The position numbers and the translations under genes were made by a program. A stretch of 64,000 bases of DNA from Thiobacillus denitrificans (GTDB lineage: Bacteria; Pseudomonadota; Gammaproteobacteria; Burkholderiales; Thiobacillaceae): assembly GCA_020723405.1 (NCBI GenBank), contig DYIY01000002.1, forward strand, positions 124,001 through 188,000, written 5' to 3'. Below, in pieces: positions 1 through 9,292 of the stretch. The notes below the pieces were generated by a model. It made no database searches. It saw only the letters and a program-made list of their open reading frames with translations, and was not told where the DNA came from. Within the stretch, counting starts at the first letter, position 1; the number at the start of each line of letters is the position of its first letter.

Positions 1-179
1 TTCTCACGCTGGAAGAAGTGGCCGCCTATCTGAAGGCAGGCAAGAAAACCGTTTATCGGCTGGCTCAGCAGGGCCAGATACCGAGCTTCAAACTGGGCGG
101 CACCTGGCGGTTTCGCCGCACCGAGCTGGATCGCTGGATTGCAGCGCAGATTGCCGAGAAGACACAGGACAGAACATGA
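1..179 (+). CDS. Small helix-turn-helix DNA-binding protein (excisionase/MerR-like), 5' end missing
   Basis: The reading frame starts before the window; 58 residues are visible (codons from base 3, stop at 177-179). The peptide has the HTH_17/excisionase pattern: LTLEEVAAYLKAGKKTVYRL followed by GQIPSFKLGGTWRFRR and a recognition tail DRWIA. Such proteins bind DNA as small winged helices and are common next to restriction-modification and mobile genes. Its stop overlaps the start codon of the downstream methyltransferase (ATGA), so the two are translationally coupled. It may regulate the RM operon, which would fit the usual need to delay restriction; that role is inference. Confidence 0.75.
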   Translation, partial: LTLEEVAAYLKAGKKTVYRLAQQGQIPSFKLGGTWRFRRTELDRWIAAQIAEKTQDRT

Positions 180-2068
180 GCGACCCGCAAAACGATACCA
201 ACTTGGCCGCATCACCCAACCCGGCCGACGAGCGCCGCGCGCAACTGGCCGCGCTCATCCCCGAGGCATTTTCCGAAGGCAAGCTTGACCTGGCCGCCCT
301 CAAACGGGCGCTGGGCGAGCACGTAGTCACCGAAGGTGGCGAGCGCTATGCGCTGACCTGGGCAGGCAAGAACGACGCCTACAAGGTGCTGCAAACGCCT
401 TCCAGCGCCACGCTGCGGCCCGAGCGCGACAAGTCGGTGAATTTCGATCAGGCGCAGCACGTATTCATCGAAGGCGAGAACCTGGAAGTCCTCAAGGTCT
501 TGCAGAAGGCGTACTTCGGCAAGGTCAAGCTGATCTACATCGACCCGCCCTATAACACCGGCTCGGACAGCTTCATCTACCCTGACCGCTTTCAGGAAAG
601 CAAGGAGGACTACCTCAAGCGCATCAACGATCTTGCCGACGACGGCACGTTGATGCGCGAGGGCTTCTTCCGCAAGAACAGCAAGGAGAACGGTCACTAC
701 CACAGCAACTGGCTGTCGATGATGTTGCCGCGCCTCTACATCACCAGGAACCTCTTGCGCGAGGACGGAGTGATCTTCGTTTCGTGCGATGACAACGAGG
801 TCCATAACCTGCGCTGCCTGATGAATGAAGTCTTCGGCGAGGAAAATTTCATTGCTTGCATCGCTTGGCAGAACGTATATGGCGGTGGAGCGAAGGTCAA
901 AACGATAGTTGCCCAACATGAATACGTAGTCGTCTTTGCTCGTTCCAAAGACGCTGTGGGCGAGATAGACCTTCCTCCAGATCCTGAATACCGAAAGATG
1001 TACAAGGAGAAAGACGAAAAATTTGAAAAGCGTGGCCCGTACTTCACGCAGCCCCTAGCCACGACGAGTATGGACGAACGCGAGAACCTGCGGTTCCCGA
1101 TTACATGGCAAGGCAATGAGATTTGGCCGGAGAAGCAGTGGCAATGGTCTCAGGATCGCGTGAAGAAGGCACTCGCAGAAAATGAACTGGTTATCAAGAA
1201 AACCGGAGATGGTTGGTCCGTTCGTTACAAGCAATACCTCAAAGATGAAGACGGCAACGAGCGCCCGGCCAAGCTCTACTCTGTAATGACAGGGCCATGG
1301 AGCCAAGCGGGAACAGAGGAGATTCGAGGATTCTTTGTTGACGGGAAGGTTTTCCCGTTCCCCAAGCCGTCGTCGCTAATCAAAACCATTCTTGGCGTAG
1401 CTTGGCGTGATCCCAACTGCATCGTTCTAGATTTCTTTGCCGGGTCTGCGCCAACCGCCCAAGCTTTGCTCGAACTGAATCAGGAGATTGCCGGTAATCG
1501 CAAGTTAGTAGCTATTCAATTACCGGAGCCCATAGAAGTTGAAAGTCCTGCGGGGAAAGCTGGCTTCGGAACGGTTGCGGATATTGGACGTGCTCGCTTC
1601 CAGAAGGTAATCGACAAGATTCGGGCTGTTAGCGATCTTGCCAACCCCGCACCAGAGAATCTTGGCTTCAAGTCCTTCCTTCTCGCTCCCTCCAACTTCA
1701 AACAATGGCGCGGTGATGGCATCGACACGCCTGAACAACTGGCCGAGCAGATGCAGATGTTCGCCAAGGCCGAGAAGGAAGGCGCGGCCGTTGAAGACAT
1801 GCTCTACGAGTTGCTGCTGAAATTCGGGCAGGAACTGACCACACCCATCGAATCCCTGGAGGTGACGGGCGGCAAGGTATTCGCCATCCACGACCGCAAG
1901 ATGCTCTTCGTGCTGGAGTCGTTCACCGAGGCCATGATCGTGCCGCTGGTGGACATTAAGCCGCGCGAGATCATCGCCATCGATGGCGTGTTCAACGATT
2001 CGGACATGCTCAAGACCAATCTGGACTTGCAGTGCCGCGACGCGGGCATCCGCTTCACCTGCCTGTGA
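176..2068 (+). CDS. mod: Type III restriction-modification methyltransferase subunit Mod
   Basis: A 630-residue site-specific DNA methyltransferase of the N6-adenine/N4-cytosine family. The catalytic DPPY motif is at residues 123-126 (context LIYIDPPYNTGS) and the SAM-binding FxG-type motif at about 419-424 (VLDFFAGSAPTAQ). With DPPY before FxG it is a beta-class enzyme, as usual for type III Mod, and the length is normal. The central region between the motifs is where the target-recognition domain sits in this family; here it is visibly poorer in GC than the flanks. The ATG at 176 overlaps the upstream HTH gene by four bases, and res starts 10 nt after the stop. Mod gives sequence specificity to the whole complex. 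Confidence 0.93.
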   Translation: MSDPQNDTNLAASPNPADERRAQLAALIPEAFSEGKLDLAALKRALGEHVVTEGGERYALTWAGKNDAYKVLQTPSSATLRPERDKSVNFDQAQHVFIEGENLEVLKVLQKAYFGKVKLIYIDPPYNTGSDSFIYPDRFQESKEDYLKRINDLADDGTLMREGFFRKNSKENGHYHSNWLSMMLPRLYITRNLLREDGVIFVSCDDNEVHNLRCLMNEVFGEENFIACIAWQNVYGGGAKVKTIVAQHEYVVVFARSKDAVGEIDLPPDPEYRKMYKEKDEKFEKRGPYFTQPLATTSMDERENLRFPITWQGNEIWPEKQWQWSQDRVKKALAENELVIKKTGDGWSVRYKQYLKDEDGNERPAKLYSVMTGPWSQAGTEEIRGFFVDGKVFPFPKPSSLIKTILGVAWRDPNCIVLDFFAGSAPTAQALLELNQEIAGNRKLVAIQLPEPIEVESPAGKAGFGTVADIGRARFQKVIDKIRAVSDLANPAPENLGFKSFLLAPSNFKQWRGDGIDTPEQLAEQMQMFAKAEKEGAAVEDMLYELLLKFGQELTTPIESLEVTGGKVFAIHDRKMLFVLESFTEAMIVPLVDIKPREIIAIDGVFNDSDMLKTNLDLQCRDAGIRFTCL

Positions 2069-2078
2069 GACAGCGCGA

Positions 2079-4865
2079 ATGAAACTGCAATTTGACGCCC
2101 ACCAGGATTACCAGCTCGAAGCGATCCATGCCGTGGTGGCGCTGTTCGAGGGGCAGCCGGACGCTTCACAAACCGCCGTAACGCGGGATGACATGCTTTC
2201 CAGCCTGGCGCTCACCGAAACGGGCATTGCCAACCAGCGCGTGATCGACGATGCGCAATGGCTGGCCAACTTGCACGCGGTGCAGGAGGCGCACGGCATT
2301 GAACCATCGGAAGCCTTGGCGACGATGATGCTTGATGACGGCACGACTGTGGGCGGCTTCCCCAACTTCACGGTGGAGATGGAAACCGGCACCGGCAAGA
2401 CCTACGTCTACCTGCGTACCATTCACGACTTGTCCAAGACCTACGGCTTCAAGAAGTTTGTGATTGTGGTGCCGTCGGTGGCCATCCGCGAGGGTGTGCT
2501 GTCCAGCCTGAAAATCACTCGTGAGCACTTCCAGACGCTATATGACTACGAACCGGTCAAGTTCATGGTGTACAGCTCTGGCAACGTGAATGACCTTCGT
2601 AGTTTCGCCCTGTCCGACGCGATTCAGATTCTGGTCATCAACATCGACGCCTTCGCGAAGGACTCCACCGAATCTGACGATGACTCGGCGGGCGGCAAGG
2701 CCAAAAAGAAGAGCAAGGGCAACGTCATCAACCAGGTGCGCGAGACGGGGGTGAAGCCCATCGAGTTCATCCAGGCTGCGCACCCCATCGTGATCCTGGA
2801 CGAGCCGCAGAACCTGGAAACCGACATTCGCAAGCAGGCTATCGCGCGGCTCAATCCCCTATGTACGCTGCGCTACTCGGCCACCCACCGCAACGCCTAC
2901 AACCTGATCTATTCACTTGACCCGGTGCGCGCGTATGAACTGGGGCTGGTCAAACAGATCGGCGTGGATTCGGTCATCGAGCTAAAGGACGCCAACCAGG
3001 CGTTCATCGAGGTGGAAAGCTTCAAAACCGGCAAGCGCAGCGTGTCGGCCAAGCTTTCCATTTGGGTCAACCAGGCCAGCGGCCCGGCCAAGAAATCGGT
3101 GACTGTGAAGAACGGCGACGACCTCTATTCGGAGAAATTCTCCAACCACCGGGAAATCTATCGCGACGGTTTCATCGTCAACGAGATTGATGCAGGCGAG
3201 GGCTTCGTTACCTTTGCCAACGACGTGCGCGTGGCCGTGGGCCGCCCGCATGGCGCACTGACTGACGCGATCCTGCGCTTGCAGATCGAGGCCACGGTGC
3301 GCCGCCATTTCGAGAAGGCGAGGAAGCTACACCCGATGGGCATCAAGGTGCTGTCGGTCTTCTTCATCGACCGGGTGGCGAACTACCGGGTGTATGGCGA
3401 GGATGGCACAACGGCCAAGGGCAAATTCGCGGAGTGGTTCGAGGAAATCTATGCGCAGTATCAGGCCAGAGAGGAGTTTGCGGGCCTGCTGAACGCCGAC
3501 TCTACGGCGGTACACAACGGCTATTTCTCGCAAGACAAACGGGCCGTGTCGCCCTTCGAGACGCTGACCGGCAAGACCAACGCCGATGCCGAAGCAAGCG
3601 CCTTTGAACTCATTATGCGCGACAAGGAGCGCTTGCTGGGGCTGGATGAACCGCTGGCCTTCATCTTCAGCCATTCCGCGCTGCGCGAGGGCTGGGACAA
3701 TCCCAACGTGTTCCAGATTTGTACGCTGGCCGAATCGAGTTCCGAGATCAAGAAGCGGCAGGAGATCGGGCGTGGCCTGCGCCTTGCGGTGAACCAGGAT
3801 GGCGAGCGCGTGCGCGACCCGGCCATCAACCGACTTACCGTGATCGCCAATGAGAGTTACGAGGACTTCGCCAACCAGTTGCAGACCGAGATGGTCGAGG
3901 CGGGCGTGAGGTTCAAGCGCGAGATGGTGCAAAACGAGCGCGACAAGGTGACGGTGCGCTTGAGGAAAGGTTTTGAGACCGATCCGCAGTTTATTGCGTT
4001 GTGGGAGCGGATTCGGGCACGCACCCGCTACAGCGTGGCATACAAGACCGGCGAGCTGATTACCAAGGCCGCAAGCCGTATCAAGGCAAAGATGCCAGCG
4101 ATCGAGCGGCCCAAGGTGGCGCTGACCCGTGCAGAGATTGCCATCGGCACCGACGGTGTGGTCGGCAAGCAGACCGGGTATCGCACGCAGACGGTGGAGG
4201 CCAAGTACGTGATGCCGGATTTTGTCGGCCAGGTACAGGCCAAGACAGGGCTGGCCAAGTCCACCGTGGCGCGCATCCTCCTGGAGTCCGGTCGCTTGAA
4301 TGATGCGGTGAACAACCCCCAGGCGTTCATCGACCATGCTTCGGAACTAATCAATGCCGTCAAGCGCGAGTTCCTGGTCTTCGGTGACGGCTCGGATGGC
4401 AGCGGTGTGAAATACGTGAAGCTGGATGATGCGGTCTACGAAATGCGCCGCTTCGAGCGCGATGACTTGATGGAGGTGTTTGCTTCCAACGTCCAGGCGG
4501 TGGAGAAGCAGGAGAAGACGCTGTTCTCGCACATCGTCATCGACTCCAATTCAGGGCCGGAGCGAGCCTTTGCGCAGGCATGTGAGGACAACGCGGACGT
4601 GCTGTTCTACATCAAGTTGCCGCGCTGGTTCCAGATCGAAACACCAGTCGGGCCGTATAACCCCGATTGGGCTGTGGCCTACCGCAACGACACGACGCTC
4701 TACTTCGTGGCTGAAACCAAGAAGACCGGCAACGGCGATCACGTGCAGCTCGACCTGCTGAGGCCGATTGAAGACCTGCGCATCGAGTGCGGCAAGCGGC
4801 ACTTCAAGAACTTCGAGCAGGTGCAGTTCAGAGTGGTCAGCACGCTTGAGGAATTGGTGAACTGA
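2079..4865 (+). CDS. res: Type III restriction enzyme Res subunit (helicase-endonuclease)
   Basis: A 928-residue SF2 helicase with nuclease. The start at ATG 2079 lies after the mod stop and opens with a Q-motif-like segment. Walker A is METGTGKT at residues 101-108, motif II is DEPQ at 241-244, motif III is SATHRN, and the late helicase motifs GWDNPN and RQEIGRGLRL follow. A C-terminal PD-(D/E)xK nuclease is visible as NPDWA (D863) and ETKK (E879, K881). All catalytic residues are present, so the gene looks intact. Res cuts after long-range communication between Mod-bound sites. An in-frame upstream start at 1983 overlaps mod and is unlikely. Confidence 0.94.
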   Translation: MKLQFDAHQDYQLEAIHAVVALFEGQPDASQTAVTRDDMLSSLALTETGIANQRVIDDAQWLANLHAVQEAHGIEPSEALATMMLDDGTTVGGFPNFTVEMETGTGKTYVYLRTIHDLSKTYGFKKFVIVVPSVAIREGVLSSLKITREHFQTLYDYEPVKFMVYSSGNVNDLRSFALSDAIQILVINIDAFAKDSTESDDDSAGGKAKKKSKGNVINQVRETGVKPIEFIQAAHPIVILDEPQNLETDIRKQAIARLNPLCTLRYSATHRNAYNLIYSLDPVRAYELGLVKQIGVDSVIELKDANQAFIEVESFKTGKRSVSAKLSIWVNQASGPAKKSVTVKNGDDLYSEKFSNHREIYRDGFIVNEIDAGEGFVTFANDVRVAVGRPHGALTDAILRLQIEATVRRHFEKARKLHPMGIKVLSVFFIDRVANYRVYGEDGTTAKGKFAEWFEEIYAQYQAREEFAGLLNADSTAVHNGYFSQDKRAVSPFETLTGKTNADAEASAFELIMRDKERLLGLDEPLAFIFSHSALREGWDNPNVFQICTLAESSSEIKKRQEIGRGLRLAVNQDGERVRDPAINRLTVIANESYEDFANQLQTEMVEAGVRFKREMVQNERDKVTVRLRKGFETDPQFIALWERIRARTRYSVAYKTGELITKAASRIKAKMPAIERPKVALTRAEIAIGTDGVVGKQTGYRTQTVEAKYVMPDFVGQVQAKTGLAKSTVARILLESGRLNDAVNNPQAFIDHASELINAVKREFLVFGDGSDGSGVKYVKLDDAVYEMRRFERDDLMEVFASNVQAVEKQEKTLFSHIVIDSNSGPERAFAQACEDNADVLFYIKLPRWFQIETPVGPYNPDWAVAYRNDTTLYFVAETKKTGNGDHVQLDLLRPIEDLRIECGKRHFKNFEQVQFRVVSTLEELVN

Positions 4866-4914
4866 TGCGTACCACCTTGGCACCCACTCACGGTAGTTTG
4901 GCGGGGAGAAGAAA

Positions 4915-7572
4915 ATGAGCGACCAATACACCTATGCCCGTTTCTGGCGGTGCGCCTTGCAGGTGAACCCGGTTGGTTACAACAGTGCCTACCGGGGCAG
5001 CGAGCACGGCATGAGCGAGGCCGACTACAACCAGGCGCTACTTGCAAAGTGCCAGGAACTCGATATCAAAGTCGTCGGCCTGGCTGACCATGGCAGCGTG
5101 GACAGCGTCGATACGTTGCGCAACATGTTGGCACCCCACGGCATCGTCGTATTTCCCGGTTTCGAGATCGCCTCGACCGAAAAAATTCATATGGTCTGCC
5201 TGTTCCCGGAAGACACGACCAAAGATCAGTTGAACCGCTATCTTGGGAGTCTGCAACTGACGGACCCCGAGGAAAAGGTACGCCCCTCACGGCTTGGTTG
5301 CATTCAGTTGGCGGAAACGATCAAAGAGCTAGGCGGTTTCTGGTATGCGGCGCATGCAACGCAGGCGAGCGGCATTTTGTTTCAGAAGTCAGTTCACACC
5401 TGGCAGCGCAGTGATTTGGTCAAGGCGGCACAAATTCCCGGCTCGATAGATGACTTGCCGCAAGAGTACAAAAACATCGTTCTGAACGCAGACCCCAACT
5501 GGAAGCGCGAGCGCCCCATTGCGGTCATCAACGCCAAGGATGTTGCCAAACCTTCTGACCTGGACGATGCCAGCGCCTCATGCTGGATCAAGATGACGAA
5601 GCCGACCTTTGATGCCTTCAAGGTCGCTTTCCTAGACCCGGAATCACGCATCCGTCTGAACTCGCAAAAGCCGGAGGTGACGGCTGGCGAGATCGTCTCT
5701 ATGACCATTTCGGGGGGCTATCTCGATGGTGTGGAGATCGCCTTCTCCCGGCACTTGAACACGGTGATTGGTGGACGTGGTACTGGCAAATCGACCCTGC
5801 TGGAGTGCCTGCGTTATGTGCTGGACATTCCCCCGAAAGGTAAGCAGGCGCACAAACTTCACCTTGAGATCATCAAGGAGAATTTGGGCAAGGCGTCCGG
5901 CCGAATCGAGGTGGAGGTCGTTTCTTCTTCACAGCATGGCAAGCGCTATCGGGTTTCCCGGCGCTATGGCGAAATGCCCATTGTGCGCGAGGTAGTACCC
6001 GACGGGAGCGGCAATGTCTCGACCCTGCAACCGCGTGACCTGTTGCCGGGGATCGATATTTATGGCCAGAACGAGATTTACGAACTGGCACAGGACGAGC
6101 AGAGCCGAATTCAGTTGCTGGACCGCTTCCTGCCTAGCGATGGCGACTACGCACAGCACAACGCTACGCTCAAGAAGCGCTTGCAAGAAAGTCAGCAGAA
6201 GTTGGCCAAGACCTTGGGCGAGGTCGATGACCTGAAAGCCCAGATTGCGCGCTTGCCCAAACTGGTTGAGCAACTGCAAGGCTTTCAGGCGTTAGGGATA
6301 CAGGAAAAGCTTGCCAAGACACCGTTGTTTGCTCGCGAGAGGCAGATTGTCGAACGCACCCACGAAGAAATCCGGCACTTGCGGGATGGTGTGGCGAGCC
6401 TTCGGGACAATTTGCCCGACCTGACTTTCATCAGCGACAAAGCCTTGGAGGATTTGCCCAATGCCGCATTGCTCAGCCCAGCGCGGACAATTTTGGACAA
6501 ACTGCGCGAGGGCTTCGAACGTCACCTTGCCGAGCTGACAACCGAGCTGGCAAACGGTGAGCAGCAACTGGCGGTACAGCTTGAGTTGTGGAAGCAGTCA
6601 ATTGCACAAGGTGAGGCAGAACTTGAAAAAGCCTTGCGCAGCCTCCCGGCGACGGCCGGGAAAAGCGGCCAAGAGGTGGGAACGGCTTATCAGCGGCTGC
6701 TACAGGACATCGAGCGCATCAAACCACTCGAAACTCGGGTCGCCAATCACAACAAGCTGCTTGAATCCCAACAGCAGGAGCGTCGAAATCTTCTTGCGGA
6801 ATTGTCCGATCTCCGCGACCAGCGCACCAAGAGCTTGCAGAGTGCGGCCAAGAAATTGAATCGTCGTCTTGAAGGGAAATTGAAAGTTGAAGTGGTGCCT
6901 GATGCAGATCGAACACCGCTGAAAACCTTCCTGCTGGAAAGCAAGCTTGAGGGGGTAGGCGAAAAGCGGCTGTCGTGGATCGACGAACGGGATGCCATCA
7001 GCCCGTCAGCACTTGCACAGGCAATCCGTAGCGGCTCAGCAGCGCTTCAGCTCGATTGGGCATTGACGCCCTTGGTCGCGGATGCATTGACGAGGCTGCC
7101 TGCGTCTCGCCTGATGGAACTTGAGGCGCTGGAACTCGACCATCGGATAGATATTTTTCTGAATGTGTCGCATGGCCAAGCGGAGGCAGTTTTTCGGCCA
7201 TTGGACAAGCTGTCGACCGGCCAGCAATGCACAGCGATCTTGCACATGCTGCTACTGGAAAATGTCGATCCGCTCATCATGGATCAGCCCGAAGACAACC
7301 TCGACAATGCATTTATCGCCGAGCGCATTGTCCACGAACTGCGCGCGGCGAAAACCAGTCGTCAATTTCTGTTCGCTACACACAATGCCAACATCCCGGT
7401 ATTCGGGGATGCCGAGTGGATCGGCGTATTCACGGCTGTTGAAAACCATGGTGCATTGAGCTTCGATGCCCAGGGTTCGATTGATGTTCCAGTCATTCGC
7501 GACCAGGTGGCCAACATCCTCGAAGGTGGACGCGATGCATTCATCCAACGCAAAGAGAAGTATGAGTTTTGA
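4915..7572 (+). CDS. TrlF-type PHP-like domain fused to SMC-like ATPase
   Basis: An 885-residue protein. The N-terminal ~110 residues resemble a PHP phosphoesterase: VGLADHG, then PGFEIAS and IHMVCLFP. The usual first HxH metal motif is absent; the matching stretch reads WRCALQVNP. The ATPase has Walker A GGRGTGKS at 286-293, a Q-loop IYGQNEIYEL, a long coiled-coil-rich middle (about residues 400-640), the ABC signature LSTGQQ at 766-771, Walker B LIMDQPEDNLDN at 787-798 and a switch histidine in ATHN (H823). This is the architecture of the TrlF-like AAA family, often found near defence genes. It sits 49 nt after res and 11 nt before the AlbA_2 gene, suggesting one transcript. Biochemical activity is unknown. 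Confidence 0.85.
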   Translation: MSDQYTYARFWRCALQVNPVGYNSAYRGSEHGMSEADYNQALLAKCQELDIKVVGLADHGSVDSVDTLRNMLAPHGIVVFPGFEIASTEKIHMVCLFPEDTTKDQLNRYLGSLQLTDPEEKVRPSRLGCIQLAETIKELGGFWYAAHATQASGILFQKSVHTWQRSDLVKAAQIPGSIDDLPQEYKNIVLNADPNWKRERPIAVINAKDVAKPSDLDDASASCWIKMTKPTFDAFKVAFLDPESRIRLNSQKPEVTAGEIVSMTISGGYLDGVEIAFSRHLNTVIGGRGTGKSTLLECLRYVLDIPPKGKQAHKLHLEIIKENLGKASGRIEVEVVSSSQHGKRYRVSRRYGEMPIVREVVPDGSGNVSTLQPRDLLPGIDIYGQNEIYELAQDEQSRIQLLDRFLPSDGDYAQHNATLKKRLQESQQKLAKTLGEVDDLKAQIARLPKLVEQLQGFQALGIQEKLAKTPLFARERQIVERTHEEIRHLRDGVASLRDNLPDLTFISDKALEDLPNAALLSPARTILDKLREGFERHLAELTTELANGEQQLAVQLELWKQSIAQGEAELEKALRSLPATAGKSGQEVGTAYQRLLQDIERIKPLETRVANHNKLLESQQQERRNLLAELSDLRDQRTKSLQSAAKKLNRRLEGKLKVEVVPDADRTPLKTFLLESKLEGVGEKRLSWIDERDAISPSALAQAIRSGSAALQLDWALTPLVADALTRLPASRLMELEALELDHRIDIFLNVSHGQAEAVFRPLDKLSTGQQCTAILHMLLLENVDPLIMDQPEDNLDNAFIAERIVHELRAAKTSRQFLFATHNANIPVFGDAEWIGVFTAVENHGALSFDAQGSIDVPVIRDQVANILEGGRDAFIQRKEKYEF

Positions 7573-7583
7573 GGTAACGGCCT

Positions 7584-8825
7584 ATGTTGAAATCTGAATT
7601 GCTGGAAATCATCGCCAACGGTGAGAACTCCGGCGTGGAATTCAAGCGTGATGACCTGCGCCCGGAGCAACTGGCGAAAGAAATTGTCGCGTTGCTCAAT
7701 TTCCAGGGTGGAAAATTGCTTTTGGGTGTGGAGGATGACGGCACCATCAGCGGCATTCAGCGTGGCGACCTGGAAACGTGGGTGATGGACACCGTATTTG
7801 GCCGATACGTGCATCCGCTGGCCCTGCCATTTTACGAAGAGGTTGTGTTCGATGATGGCAAGCGCGTGGCGGTCATTTCACTCACCCTTGGCACAGCCAA
7901 GCCCTATGTGGTGCGCAACAACAATCGCGAGGAAATTTTTGTTCGCGTCGGCAGTACTTCACGTCTCGCAACCAGGGAGCAGCAAGCTCGACTGTTTGAA
8001 AGCGGCGGAATGCTGCACGCTGAGGTTTTGCCTGTATCCGGCAGCAAGCTGGATGATCTGGATCAGGCCCGACTTAGCGATTACCTGGTCAATGTCGCAG
8101 GCGACCAGATGGCGCCGCAGTCCGCCGAAGACTGGGAACAGCGGCTGACCGGTTTAGGCTTCATGGTTGGCCGCCCCGATGGTCCCGCTACATGCACCAT
8201 TGCTGGGTTGATACTTTTTGGGCGAAGCCCCCGCCGTTGCTTGCGCTACGCGGGGGTACGCTGGATGTCCTTTGCTGGCGGCACAAAAGATTACCAGGCA
8301 CAGGATGACACGGTGCTCGATGGCCCGCTGGTAGCCCTGTGGGAAGGCAGGCCAGGGGCAGGACGAAACATCGTGGAAGATGGATTGCTCGAACGCCTGA
8401 TTGATCGAATGCGCCCTTTCATCTCCGAGGAGGGGGGCGAGATAAACGAGGGCCTGCGCCGGGAGCCAAGCTACCGCTACCCCTTTGATGCAATCCGTGA
8501 AGCGCTTCTCAATGCACTTGTTCACCGCGACTGGACGCGTTCGATTGAGGTAGAGGTTGTCAATTACTCCGACCGCCTGGAAGTGACCAGTCCCGGGGCA
8601 TTACAGAACTCGATGACCATCGAAAAAATGTTGGCTGGGCAGCGGTCACCACGCAATCCAATCATTGTCGAAATCATGCGTGACTACGGCTACGTCGATG
8701 CGCGCGGAATGGGAGTTCGCCGCAAGATTGTTCCTTTGACGATCGGTTACTCCGGCAAAAATGCGGAATTCGAGTTGACCGATGACTACTTGCGTGTAGT
8801 GATCCCGTCTCGCCAAGGAAATTAG
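7584..8825 (+). CDS. AlbA_2/Schlafen-domain ATP-binding protein
   Basis: A 413-residue protein. The N-terminus (about residues 1-130) is an AlbA_2 (Schlafen-type) domain with ENSGVEFKRD and the glycine turn FQGGKLLLGVEDDG. The middle/C-terminus contains the HATPase_c_4 signature DAIREALLNALVHRDW near residue 300, followed by a DNA-binding-like end (MGVRRKIVPLTIG). Proteins of this type are annotated as RecG-like regulators or Schlafen ATP-binding proteins; several Schlafen relatives act as nucleases or defence effectors. It lies 11 nt downstream of the TrlF-like gene, so co-transcription is likely. Whether it is an effector or a regulator of the RM operon cannot be decided here. Confidence 0.85.
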   Translation: MLKSELLEIIANGENSGVEFKRDDLRPEQLAKEIVALLNFQGGKLLLGVEDDGTISGIQRGDLETWVMDTVFGRYVHPLALPFYEEVVFDDGKRVAVISLTLGTAKPYVVRNNNREEIFVRVGSTSRLATREQQARLFESGGMLHAEVLPVSGSKLDDLDQARLSDYLVNVAGDQMAPQSAEDWEQRLTGLGFMVGRPDGPATCTIAGLILFGRSPRRCLRYAGVRWMSFAGGTKDYQAQDDTVLDGPLVALWEGRPGAGRNIVEDGLLERLIDRMRPFISEEGGEINEGLRREPSYRYPFDAIREALLNALVHRDWTRSIEVEVVNYSDRLEVTSPGALQNSMTIEKMLAGQRSPRNPIIVEIMRDYGYVDARGMGVRRKIVPLTIGYSGKNAEFELTDDYLRVVIPSRQGN

Positions 8826-8860
8826 CAGATCAAGGCTGAGTCAAAGTCGCATCCGCTTAT

Positions 8861-9265
8861 TCAGCAAACCGGTTCATCCTCCTGCTCTGGTACGGCCGTT
8901 TTCTCCCTAAACTGCACCGACTCAATCCGCGACAGCGCCAGCGTGACGTCATCCACCGCCAGCCTGAATTCACTCTTCATCTCGCCGGATGTTTTGTCAT
9001 GCCAGGTTTCCTCGCGCAGGCGGCCTTCGATCTTTACCCGGGCGCCCTTGCGCAGCAGCTTGGCCGCCGCTTCCGCCTGTCGGTCCCAGGCCGAGCAGGT
9101 TAGCCAGAAGCCCCCACTCTGCTGGATTTCGCCCTCAGCATCGCGGCTGTATTCGTCAAAAAATACCCGCAGCTCACAGACGGCGCGATCTTCGCCGTTG
9201 ACGCTGACACGCTTGAGGGTGGGCGCCGTGCCCAGGTTGCCTTTACCGACAAATACGTTACTCAT
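8861..9265 (-). CDS. ssb: Single-stranded DNA-binding protein, ICE-encoded
   Basis: A 134-residue OB-fold SSB. It begins MSNVFVGKGNLGTAP and contains the RVFFDEYSRD, FWLTCSAWDRQAEAA and KGARVKIEGRLREETW segments typical of SSB. The C-terminal tip is acidic (EQEDEPVC) but lacks the canonical DIPF ending, so its contacts with host proteins may differ. A strong Shine-Dalgarno (AGGAG) precedes ATG at 9265. It is the last gene of the minus-strand ICE maintenance module. In related elements a topB topoisomerase often follows; here the next sequence is the converging AlbA_2 gene only 35 nt away. Confidence 0.9.
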   Translation of the reverse strand: MSNVFVGKGNLGTAPTLKRVSVNGEDRAVCELRVFFDEYSRDAEGEIQQSGGFWLTCSAWDRQAEAAAKLLRKGARVKIEGRLREETWHDKTSGEMKSEFRLAVDDVTLALSRIESVQFREKTAVPEQEDEPVC

Positions 9266-9292
9266 CGTGCATCTCCTATCAAATTGAACTGC

